DNA of 64,000 nt, taken from positions 1,798,001 to 1,862,000 of the forward strand of contig JAVLRN010000012.1 in assembly GCA_032821775.1 (NCBI GenBank), in the 5' to 3' direction. This stretch comes from Sanguinoderma infundibulare (Eukaryota > Basidiomycota > Agaricomycetes > Polyporales > Polyporaceae). Shown piece by piece: positions 10,465 through 21,261 of the stretch. Both the position numbers and the translations under genes were made by a program. Positions within the stretch are counted from its first letter, which is position 1, and the number at the start of each line of letters is the position of its first letter. The notes beneath the pieces were generated by a model that made no database searches, had not been told where the DNA came from, and worked only from the letters and a program-made list of their open reading frames with translations.

Positions 10465-12558
10465 TCAGGATCGGAATCCGCTCTTGTCATATCTCTCCAC
10501 GAGCCACCGGTCGCTCCCGGTCGGCTCGACGTCCTGTGCATCCTCCTCCGCCATGAACGGGCAGTAAAGCTCGCCGTTTTTGCGATGCTTCTTGTACAAG
10601 AGCCCCTCCAGCTCCTCCACAGCACCGTCCGAAGGCATCGGCCGCCCCTCGCTCGCCATGCACTCCAAGAAGCCCCGAAGGTCGTACACTTTGCCCTTGC
10701 ACCCTAACGCCTTGGGCTGGGGCTCTTCGACGGCCGGATCAGGAGCGCTAGCGACATCGCTAGCTGGCTCCTCTTCCACCTCCACCCTGGTGTAGTGCAC
10801 GAAGCCCCAGCCGTTCTTTACGTTCTGACGGAAGGAGAACTGCGGTGCGCGGCACACGAACGCCCAGAAGTCCTTCCGGCCGCGGGGGATCTTTGGGGTA
10901 AGGAAAGGCACAGACACGACGGGCCGCTCGGAGAACCGTTCGCCAGGCTTGCGTGTGCCGGCGTGGAACGCGGAGAACCCGACCAGGGGCAGGGATGTGC
11001 CCCAGGCGAAGCGGTTCTTCTTCGGGTCCTTCCACGGTATGACGTCGGTCAGTGCTTGTACCACTTGCGCTGGAGTGAAGAACGAGAGGGAGGCACAAGA
11101 AAAGTTGCCGGTCTCCCTCACGTTCACAAAGGTGAAAGCAACAGGATATGGGTCGGGCTTGACGATGGTGAGGAAGGCAGGGTGGAGAAGACCTTCAAGC
11201 GATTTGAAGCGCGATGGCTCGTTTTTGACTAGTTCGAGTATATGCGCGTCGGGGATAGAAGAGCAACCCATAACAACGAGGCGACGAAGAGTCGGAGCTG
11301 CCTCAAGAAGGAGAGGGATGTCGGCTGCGGCGATGACGTTGTTGGACGACGCATCGAGAAAACCGACTTCGTTACAGCTAGAAAGGACTTTGACGAGCTG
11401 AGCACCAGAGAGCTGGAAGTTCGAGAGGTCGACTCGAGCCGTCTCCTTCAACTCTGATAGCGCGCGGAGGAGCAGGGGGATACCCGAGTCGGGGAACGGG
11501 TTGAGGCCGCGCAGGACTCTCTTGAACTCCTCAGCTTTTCCAGGAAGCCAGGCGAGTCGCTCCACTTCGGCGGTGTCGTCCGAGTCGATGGCGTGTTTGA
11601 CGGCAACTTCCAAGGTCAAGTCGGCGAGAGAAGGGAGAATGGACGCCGAGGCTGCGTTTGTCGAGGAAGCGGGCGGACGGCCAGAGGCCCGAAAAGAATA
11701 GCGAGGCCAGGCCTCCTTCAAGAGATCCGCACTGATGATGGGAACACCCCGAAGGTTTTCGATGGCCCGTAGCATGCGTTGCCGCTCCGATCCTTCAATG
11801 CGTCTGATATGGACATCTGCTCTCGTCGTGTTTGATTGAATGTCGGTTCAGCGCGCATCGAAGATAAGTCACACATACCGTCATTGCTACCGTCACTGCC
11901 GCTATCGCTATCGTCCTCAACTTCATCTTCAACTTTGTCGTCTTGGTCCTCGTTATCATTGCTTGCATCTGGTTCATAATCGTCGACAGAGTAGTACATT
12001 CCCAGGTAACCGCGCGCGTCGAGGACACCCTCGGACCGCAGGAAACAGTACGTGGGGTTCTCAGGCTCGGTGATGTCCAAGACGGAGATCCCATCGTTGT
12101 TGTCTGCGCACAACCCCAGATGTACCGATCAGCGACAGTGAGGCCGATCAGACTGCATACACGGACTCACCTCCATCCCAACAGCCCATCCAAGCCGGCA
12201 AAACTGCGTGTTCCAAAGTCGTGCCGGTGGCGTAGATCTCCTCACCGGCTTCGAGGCTGGTAGTCCAGGCGGAACCCAAGAGCGCCGCGGCGTACGGGCA
12301 AGGGATGTATGGAATCCGGGGCCCCTTTGAACCAGGCGCATACAGTCCATCGAGAGCGCGGAGCTCTGCACGAAGGACAGCGGCGTTGTCTGGGTGGCTC
12401 ACGAGGGTGACGAGACGACGCATGGCGACGAGTGGGAGACTGCCATAGCACCACTGGTGGTGGAAGGCCGCTATGCAGCGGCGATTTCCTGGGTCGGTGG
12501 GCTGGGCGCCATGGGGGCGAACGCGGGCGATGAGGAAGGCTTGGTGCCTCTGGCCCAT
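10465..12558 (-). CDS. Conserved basidiomycete protein of unknown function
   Basis: Three exons are joined in frame: 12171-12558, 11881-12103 and 10465-11816, with introns at 12104-12170 (GTGAGT..CAG) and 11817-11880 (GTATGT..CAG). The N-terminus MGQRHQAFLIARV, followed by FHHQWCYGSLPL and later CPYAAALLGSAW and LPAWMGCWDGDNNDGIS, looks strongly conserved and globular. An acidic linker (about residues 160-195, Asp/Glu/Ser-rich) separates it from a leucine-rich, repeat-like middle (LDASSNNVIAAADIPLLLEAAPTLRRLVVMGC). The C-terminal half, of mixed composition, ends WLVERYDKSGFRS. I believe the N-terminal block is widespread in mushroom genomes as an uncharacterised family, but I cannot name a function. 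Lon lies upstream on the same strand. Confidence 0.85.
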
Positions 12559-13251
12559 GTCGGCCGGTTGAAATGGATAGGGCAGTGGCGAGACTGATTG
12601 CGATGGTCTTTATATGCGAGGGGCCCCCATTGTCGTCCCCTTTGGGCAACGACTTTTGCCTTCTTTCATCATCTGACTCGCGCACCAACGGCCCGACCCG
12701 AGCTCCACGAATCTAGACAGGCCGAAGCAGTAAAGCAGGGATGAACGTAAACCTGCCACCTGTTTGAACGACTCGGACGACTCGGGCGGCAGATGCCGCT
12801 CTGAACGAACGATTGGACAATCCGACTGCTCTGGTGCTTCTGTATTTTGTTTGCAACCACTCAAATCCCCAAGCTGTATTCCACCGATTCCTCGCCTGTA
12901 CCTGGTGTAGCCTATGTCATCTGTCGCATGCCGCGCACGAACTCGCACCGAAGATGCCACGAGCCCGAGACGGATACAAAGTGAGCTGGAGTTGAAAGCG
13001 TGTGGTGTAATATACATGCGGCGGATGCGTGTAGTGTGTATCGGGGCTTGCTCTAAGCCGAGACCGTGATGCCTATTAGGAATAGTAGTAGTGCGTACGA
13101 ATAAAGATCTCCACAAAAACAACATCGGTCGTCGAGCGAGCACCAACATCACGCCCGCCCCGACCCGCGACGCTGATCAGACTGCAAGTGACAGCGACCT
13201 ACTGCGCCCGCTCTGTGCAGAGAGAGCTCATAGGACACCTCAGGCGCGGTT
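12559..13251. other. Intergenic between two minus-strand genes
   Basis: This holds the 3' flank of Lon and the promoter of the 10465-12558 gene. No coding signal is recognised. Confidence 0.5.
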
Positions 13252-16200
13252 TCATGGCGAGAGAGTGTCCTTCCAGCGCTCGGCGACAGGCTCGCTCCCG
13301 AAGACCTCATGGAGGACCTCCTGAACGTTCTCGACGTAGACGAAGCGAATGCCTGTCTTGACGCTCTCGGGAACGTTCTCCTCGATGTCCTGGCGATTGC
13401 CCGCCGGCGCGAGGATGGTCTTGATTCCTGCGCGGTGCGCCGCGAGAATCTTTTCCTTCAGGCCACCGACGGGAAGCACCATGCCCACGAGAGAGATCTC
13501 ACCCGTCATAGCTGAAATATCATGCCGTCAGCACTGCCTGCGACACGCAGCCTAAAAACTGAACATACCAATGTCGGGGTTGACCTTGGTCTTCGTGAAC
13601 AGTGAGACGAACGCTGTAAGGATGGCCGTGCCAGCGCTCGGGCCCTCCTTCCCGATGCTGCCCTCGGGCATGTGCAGATGGATGTCTCGGTCGGTGAGGA
13701 ATTGCTCATCTGGCGACTTCGTGATGCCCAGCTCGTATGCGTGACTCTTAACCCAAGAAAGTGCGATATTCGCGCTCTCCCTGATGACCTCGCCGAGCTT
13801 ACCCGTCAACTGAAGACCACCCTTGCCAGGCATCGTCTGCAATACGACAGTCTGATCAAAATTCCGACTGCAGAAACTTGAGCACAAAACCTACCAGAGC
13901 CTCGATGGGCATGACAGCTCCCGAACCGTTACCCAAGTATCCAAGACCAGTACTGACACCAGCAGGAGGCGCCTGGACGTACAGGCGATCCTTCTGGTAC
14001 ACTTGAGGACCGACGTAGTCCTTCAAATTTTGAGGCGTGATAGTAACGTGCACAGTGTCGGGCACCTTCATTGGCTTGCGCTCCACCGTAGTGACGATAT
14101 GTTCTGGTTCGTCCTTATTGGTAGACGCGTACGGAGTTGACGTCTCAGGTGCTGCCGGGTTGTTGACGGGAGGGTCCTGCTGTTCAACAGTCGTCGTCGT
14201 CTCCGCAGACTCAGATTCAGACTTTGCAGCGTTATCAGTCGCGGAAGCGGTTGCCTCAGCACCAGGGGCGGACGCAGGTTCAGGGAAGACATCTTCGCCC
14301 AGGTCCTGCACGATCTTCAGAGCGGCCTTGCGGTAGATCTGATCCCGTCCGTACCATGTTAATGGACTATCCGAAGGAGAACTACGACGACATACCTTGT
14401 CGATGTGCTTCTTCAGGTTACGCACACCGCTTTCGCGGCAGTAATATTTGATCAGCACGTCGACAGCAGCCGGATCAAGATTCACGTCGGCATCCTTAAG
14501 TCCGGAAGCCTCCTTGGCTTGAGGACCGAGGTAGCGCGACGCGATCTGAGCCTTTTCCTCCGAAACATATCCACTGACTTCGAGAACCTCCATACGATCC
14601 AGCAGGGGGGCAGGGATTGTATCAAGCATGTTAGCCGTGCAAACGAAGAGGACACGGGAAAGGTCGACAGGGACATCCATGCTAAACGGCAGACCATTAG
14701 CAAATGAAACGCATAGGAGCGACACCAACGTACTAATGGTCAAGGAATGCCGTGTTCTGCTCGGGGTCGAGCATCTCGAGGAGCGCACTGGCAGGATCAC
14801 CGTTGTGTCCGCGACCGATCTTGTCAACCTCGTCAATAAGCACGAGGGGGTTCTCGGTACCAACACGCTTCAATGCCTGGATGATCTTGCCAGGGAGTGC
14901 TCTGAATACCATCACCGTTCAGTCAAGCTGCCTATGATGTCAAAAACAACTTGAACACGCACCCAACATAGGTGCGTCTGTGGCCCTTGATCTCCGCAAC
15001 ATCCGTCAAGCCACCAACCGAGAAGCGGAAGAACTGCCTGTTGAGAGCGCGAGCGATCGACTTTCCAATGGACGTCTTTCCGACACCCGGGGGACCAACG
15101 AGACAAATGATCTTGCCTTCCACCGTACCGCGGAGCTTGCCGACAGCGAGGAACTCCAGAATACGATCCTTGACATCCTTGAGACCATAGTGATCCTCGT
15201 CGAGAACCGTCTGCGCATTGGCGATTGAATAGTTCTCGTGCGAGTGCTGGCCCCAGGGAATCTAGAACGCTCCGCGTTAGCTGCGGACGCAATGAAAAGT
15301 AGGTGGTGTCAGTACGCGCCTGAGTAAGCCATTCCAGGTAGTTGCGAGTAACGTTGGCCTCGGACGCAGCAGGCTCGAGGTGCATGAGCTTGTTCAGCTC
15401 CGAGTCGAACACTTTCCGCACACCTTCCGGCATCTTCAGCTGGGCAGCGCGCTCCTTGAACTTCTCGATGAGCTTGTCTTTGCCGTCAGACTCCATACCG
15501 AGCTCCTTCTTGATGCCCTTCAGTTGCTCCATGAGGTAGTACTCGCGCTGGCGCTTGGCAATCTTGCTGTCCACGTCACGAGCGAGCTTACTTTGCAGCT
15601 GAGCGTTGATGAGCTCCTTCTTGAGGACGAGGAGGGCTTTGCGCAAGCGGTCATCAACGACGAGGCTCTCGAGGACATCCTGCAGCTCGTTCGGTTCTCC
15701 GGTAGACACGGCAGCCGCGAAGTCAGCAAGCTTGTCGGGCTCGTCAAAGACGTTCGACGCGACTTGGTTGATCGAGAAGTTTGCGATCTGGTCCCGGAAC
15801 AACGGGTTGAGCTGCGCGATGTCCTTGAACACAGAGACAATCTCAGACATGAACGCGCGGATGTACTGGTCGTCCTTGTTATACGGTTGGGTCGCGAGAT
15901 TGTTCACGTTGACGACCGAGATGGCGTACTTCTCGAGGAACGACGTCTGCATGGTCATGGGGAGACCGTCTCGTTCCGGAGGCGGCGTAGGAAGTTGGGC
16001 CTCGCCCTCGACAGATGTGGCCTCTGCCTGCTCTCCCTGGACGGGCTCAACCTTGGCGGCCGAACCGTTCTTGACGAGATCCGTGATGCGAATGCGGCGG
16101 TGGGGGTAAAGAACGGCGGTGAGTCCTTCCTCCTTGTCATCGTCCTTGCTACCCTGGGCAGTGAAGACGCTGGTAATCTGAGCGAAGACTCCGACAGGGT

Positions 16201-16891
16201 GTACCGAGTTGACGTCCGTGATAATGTCGCTGTCCGCATTCTCGTCCTTGAGTAGGAACGCACCGAGGTAGGGCTGGCCGCGACGCATCATCTCCTTAAT
16301 TGCCGCAACGACCGCGGGGTTTCGAATGACGACGGCCTTGTAGAAACCGGGAAAGAGAGGGCGACGGGCAATAGGGAGAGCGAGGACCTGGGGGTAGTTT
16401 TCCGGGACAGACTGCTTGGATATTGATGTCTGCGGCTGGGGTGGATTATCCGGGGGAGGTGTAGGCGGCGGCTCGTTCGAGCTTGAGCCATCGGAACCAT
16501 CGCCGGATGAAGAGGAAGATGATGACGGTGGCGTTGAAGGTGGTGTCGACGCAGGAGGAGCGGACTGACCGTCCTCGGGGGTATCCATCCGAACGCTGGA
16601 CTGCGAAGAGTCCGTCTGTGACTCTGCATCATCCTCCTTGGGGTCGCGTGCACCAAGCCTCGCGTTTACCCAGCGCGGGAAACGTATTGCGGCAGTCGGC
16701 GTGTAGTCTGCGACTGTCGACGAGTAGAACGTCCTGCGCGTAGCTGGAGCCTTTCCTGCGGCAGAAAATGCGAGTCGCGAGGGCCCCGCCGCGAGCCCTG
16801 CAAGCCTGGACGGACCCGGGTCGCATATGCGCCGACTACATGTCCGCGTAGAGGAGCTTGCTGCTGCTCTCAGGCCTCCAAAGAAGTTCAT
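13252..16891 (-). CDS. PIM1: Lon protease homolog, mitochondrial
   Basis: ATP-dependent serine protease of the mitochondrial matrix that degrades damaged proteins. Seven exons (15320-16891, 14963-15261, 14734-14901, 14396-14681, 13895-14338, 13569-13836, 13252-13511) give 1098 residues. The N-terminus is Arg/Ala/Ser-rich and fits a mitochondrial presequence; an acidic, Ser/Pro-rich linker follows, then the LON substrate-binding domain ([13 protein letters not shown]..). The AAA+ module has Walker A GPPGVGKT (about 580-587) and Walker B VLIDEVD (about 643-649). The peptidase motif is KEGPSAG with Ser about 990, and the partner Lys about 1033 lies in GGLKEK. The Ser-Lys spacing of 43 matches E. 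coli Lon. A long Ala/Ser/Glu/Thr-rich insert separates the ATPase from the protease. Intron 1 (15262-15319) needs a GC donor. It is divergent from the gene at 17267. Confidence 0.97.
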
Positions 16892-17042
16892 GCGCGGTGG
16901 AGTAGGGCCTGCCTGAGGCTACCAAGAGGGAGCGGGGTCGTCACAGGCAGGAGGGGGGTGGGTTAATGAGGGGAAGGAAGGGAACGACGGGGACAACGAT
17001 GAGCAATCCTGGTCGAAGATGTGCAACGGCGTCTTTCCACCC

Positions 17043-17085
17043 GTGACGCGTCACTGAAGATAAGATAATACTATCTGATAAGATT
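17043..17085. promoter_or_regulatory. MCB-like palindrome and GATA-site cluster in a divergent promoter
   Basis: Between the starts of Lon (16891) and the plus-strand gene at 17267 lies a perfect 12-nt palindrome GTGACGCGTCAC (17043-17054) containing the MluI cell-cycle box core ACGCGT. Right after it are GATAAG (17059-17064), GATAAT (17064-17069), an opposite-strand GATA (17072-17075) and GATAAG (17077-17082). MBF and GATA-type factors bind such cores in fungi. Binding here is inferred from sequence only. Confidence 0.5.
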
Positions 17086-17266
17086 CTGGCATGGATTGGT
17101 AAGCTGCATTGATAAGCCTATTAAGTATAAGCGCCACCGAGCGGGCTGGCCGCAGTGGCGCGCGGCGAAGTTGGCATTGCGGCGGCCTCGAGCTCGCCGC
17201 CGTCCACAATCCGCTCTACATGCCGAATGCCCATGCACCTCTCAACATCCTCGTGAACCCCCGTTC

Positions 17267-20200
17267 ATGGACGCAAAACCCCAATCCAAGGCGAAGAAGG
17301 CAGAGAGAAACAATGACCAGCTCTTCCCGATGTACTTCAAGAACCTCTCCGCCGATTCCGCGACGGAGTTCACGACAAGTGCAGACAAGCTAGCCTTTTG
17401 GCTCAAGTCGGAGAAAGCATACTACCCGAAGGCGCGACCGACGGTGAGATCTCCTCATGGCTCCGTGACGCGTCTGATTCCTCATCTCCGTCAATTAGAT
17501 CGTCCAACTATTGGAGGTGTGTCTTGCGTCGACTGTTGCATGCTCGAGGACGTCTTTTAACTCTCATGGATGTGCAGACTGCCCACGAAACTGTGCGCCG
17601 CAACAGCGGATTCGCCCACCTCCCTTTTCGCCACTCCAGGATGAATGATGGCGTACGGCCCTTCGCAGAGCCGTTCGTGAAACTTGTTCGGACCGTGGTG
17701 CCTTTCTATCTGCTATTCCTAGAAGTACCTCTCCAAAGTGAGCATATTTACCATCCTTTGTCCCTTACTATCCACTGATCCGCGCGATACCACCTCGCGC
17801 AACCCTCGAAGTGCGTCTCCGTGTTCTGATTGAGACAACATGCGACGACGTTGACTTGCTCTTGTCGCAGCAGACGCCCATTCACCGCAGTTCAACTACG
17901 CCGTGAGTAATCAATTTCCGCACAGCTGAAAGTCCCCCGGCGGCCGCATGATCCGTGTCCACCACGCGTGTCCCATAGATGAACTGTGGAGTATGCTCAT
18001 AGAACATCCCAGGTCCATCGCCACGACTCGAACCACCCCGCTGTCGCCCCCCATGCAAAGCCCGGTTGCTTCACAGCAAGCCGCACAGGCGTCTTCTGTG
18101 CAAGTCCTCCCGCAGCCGACTTCGGGGCATCTGCCTCCCTCGCAATCTCCAAACCCTCCAGCGCCGAATGCACCTGACCGGCCGCTTCAGTCCCTGAGCA
18201 ACAGCGGCCATGGCCTCACCATAAAACTGCCAAGCAGTCCGAGTACCCATTCAGAGGATATCCCGCCCAGCGCTACTGTGCCGACTGTCCCTCAGAGGGG
18301 TCAGGATTCTTCCCCCACTGTGCTCCCTTCGCCAGCACCGACATCTCCTACTATTTCTACAACGGCGTCCAAACGTCCCCGTCAGAAGTCGAAAAAGAAG
18401 AAGGTTGATTTCGGTGATATCGTCCGGGCGGACCTTAATTGGTACGCTCAAGAACGGCCTCCAGCAAGTCCAACGTCTCCTTTGCAGTCGACGTCTGCGG
18501 TGGTCACGCCGGAGCAGAATCCATCAGAGCCAGTATCAGATTTGGCAGATGCTAGTGGGGGTCTCGAGCTGTCGACGGCCACGTTAGATGCTCAGCCTCG
18601 TCTGGCACAATCACCTCCTGTGCCTTTGCCGGAACTTGTGCCCGCCAGGCCTCGCTCCCCTTCCGCACCGCTACGGGACTCCGTGAAGTCACCTCCGAAG
18701 CGCAAGGCCCCAGATGACGAAGCAGATGTGGAATCGGCCCCAGTCGGCTCCTCGTCGCGTTCTCCTCCCAAGTCTCCCTCTATGCTGCCACCTTCTATAC
18801 CTTCCATCGCCCGACGCCGAACATCTCCCGCCACACCACCTATCGGTGCTCCTGTCCCCGAGCGGGACGCGACGGAAGTGAAGCCAATTTCTGAACTAGC
18901 AGCCACTAAACCTCCCCCTTCTGGCGGTGTCCTACCTTCTCCTTTACCTTTGAAGAAGAAAAAGAAGAAACGGAAGGGCCCACCAGGCATACCGGCTCTC
19001 TCGATCCTCCCTGTTCCGGTGGAACGCCGCAGAGAGAGTGCTGAGCTACCTTCCGTTGAACCAACACCTATTTTTAAAGAGGAGGAGGGGCTGTCTCGGT
19101 CGAAATCGAGGCCAAAGTCGCAAAGTCCAGAATCACAAGCAATACCCCCGCCCAAGCAGGGTGTCCTACCATCCGACCTTCCGCCACGGGATTCCGACTC
19201 CGCGTTCGCACCTGTTATTCCATCCGAATCGGACAGCGCCGTGGTCCCCAACGGAGCAGAGAAAACGGAAGAACCCGATCATCGGCCAGATGCGGTCCTT
19301 GAAGATTCAGCAGCCTTTGCTGCTTCCCCGGATGCGATGGAGGTGGACGCGGCTCTTCGGGCGTCGCCGAATGGTGCCAACGAAGGAGTTACTTCCAAAG
19401 TGCCTGATTGGAAGGAGGTCGCGCAGGAAGAAGATATCCCTATGGGAGAGCCATCGCTTGTGGAGGATGCGCCTTTGGAAGGTGATCATGATGTCCAGAT
19501 GGATGAGCCATCACCATCGCCGGACGTACCCTTAGCGGAGACGTGTCCGAAGCCTGCGGAACCGAACGGCATTGTTGTGGCCACTCCCAGTGCGGAGGAA
19601 TTGAACCACATTGAGGTCAATGGGATGGTATTGGACAATGATGGGGATAATGGAACAAAGGGTAAGTTGGTGCATTTTCAGTTCTTGTCTATTAAAATCA
19701 CTAATGGCTTTATTAAAGCTGTGGCAGCTCCTGCACCAACTCCTGTTCTTGATGGTCTACCACCAACTACGCCTGCTGAGCCACAGGAGGAGGAGATGGA
19801 TCCGCGAGTGTCTCCATTCAAGTCAACCGCCATCAGACTGCTTAGTCTCGAGCGCGGACATCCCTCGCACACGTCTCCGCAAGAACCGGTTGAGCTGCAC
19901 TTTACTCTCAGCGACGAGGAGGCTGTCGAAGTTGCGCGGTGGAATCAAAGGGCCAAGGTGACGAGGTGTGTGATCCAATGAATGTGCTTTTACGATTGCC
20001 ATCTAATGACATGAATAAATTAGCGATCTCTCAAAGAGCATGTGCGTGTCGCTCGTTTCGTACCCGCTCGAGCAGTGTGCAACTGCTTTCGAGCGCGACC
20101 CGGACGCGCAACAAGGAGAGCTCGACGTCGTCGGTTTCGGACGTCTGAGGCCATGGCCCCAAGACGGATCCGTATACGTCGTGCTCGACGTTTCTGGCGA

Positions 20201-20566
20201 TCACGGCCCGCCTCGTAGCATCAGCGTCGCCCCGCCGTTTGGATTTGTAAGTGACGATCGTCTTTCCTGTCGTTCCGCTCGCCGACATCACGTCCCCAGA
20301 ACACCATCCGTCAACCCGTGGACATTGGGGAGCGCGGAGTACACCCCGGCGAAAACACCCTCCACTTGTTCCAGTTCCGGGACCACTCTGACCGCATCTT
20401 CGCCGTCGTGCTCCACCACCCAACTGCGAGACAGCTGGCGGAGCTGCAGACTGCCCGCGACCGGGAACGCGCGCTGGAGGAGTGGATAGACAACCTGGGG
20501 AAGTTCAACCTGACTCAGCCGAGGCTGGTTGCGACCCCGGTTGGGAACGTTGTGAGTGACAGCTAG
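17267..20566 (+). CDS. Unknown protein with C-terminal PINIT-like module (copy A)
   Basis: Exons 17267-17443, 17499-17516 (18 nt), 17578-17737, 17979-19661, 19719-19965, 20024-20246 and 20300-20566 give 924 residues. The N-terminal 118 residues look globular (DQLFPMYFKNLSADSATEF.., FAHLPFRHSRMND). A very long Pro/Ser-rich, disordered middle follows, with basic patches (KKKKKKRKGP) that could be nuclear localisation signals. The C-terminal 150-200 residues are folded-looking (ELHFTLSDEEAVEVARWNQR.., ..VDIGERGVHPGENTLHLFQF..IFAVVL) and match the end of the convergent gene at 21262-23949. The pattern (strand, QGELDV, then DIx..GxNTLxL..FAVxL) resembles a PINIT domain of SUMO ligases but no SP-RING follows; this is inference. 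The third intron (17738-17978) is long and might hide a tiny exon. The 3' end could instead splice at 20547 and stop near 20670. Confidence 0.75.
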
Positions 20567-21261
20567 AGCCTATGGGGTTTTGTGCGCACGTCTGATGTTT
20601 CGTTCTTCGTTCAAATCCGATTCGACCGTCCCCCCACGGCGCTTTTAGATCTGCAGTCGGAGTAGCATGTAGCGTTCGTTGCAGTGTATTACCAGCGGGC
20701 CTTCGGTCGTTCCCGATGTGCCGTTCGACGAGTCATTTCGCCGATTACTCTATTGCTGTCTTGCACGCTTTCGTTTCAGTGTTGTCTGTCCCATAACTAT
20801 ATATATTGCATCACGGTAGTGGGTACGAATAATAATATTGCTGTTCGTTCATAACCTCAAATGCGTGTGCCTTCATGATGCAAATGACCACGGTGAATGC
20901 TGCTGTTGATACGGATATTTTCTCATTTGGCGTGCCAACGGCCGTTTCCTCGAATTCGATCCCTCCAGCAGAGGACCACTCCAGTATTCCACTCTCGGTC
21001 TTGAAGGGCCGTTGGTGACGGATAGCTCATCATCGAGCTGTGAAAGGTGTCAAGAACTCGGTCCAATCTCAACGTGCGGCCGCAATCCCATGTCGCATGT
21101 GCATGGCATGCCGACGTGTCGCTGCGCGTCCCAAGGGCACGCCAAATGTGACCACGAATCGGAAACCGAACGAGACGGGGCCAGTGAGCGTCCAGCACAC
21201 GCCCACAGCGACGCGGCGCAACGGACCCAAGAATATATGCCTCGAGACCCCGCACCCAAAC
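20567..21261. other. Convergent 3' intergenic region
   Basis: AT-richer sequence between the tails of the two paralogues (TATATATATTG at about 20799-20809, AATAATAATATTG at about 20829-20841), as expected for 3' ends and terminators. No gene seen. Confidence 0.45.
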
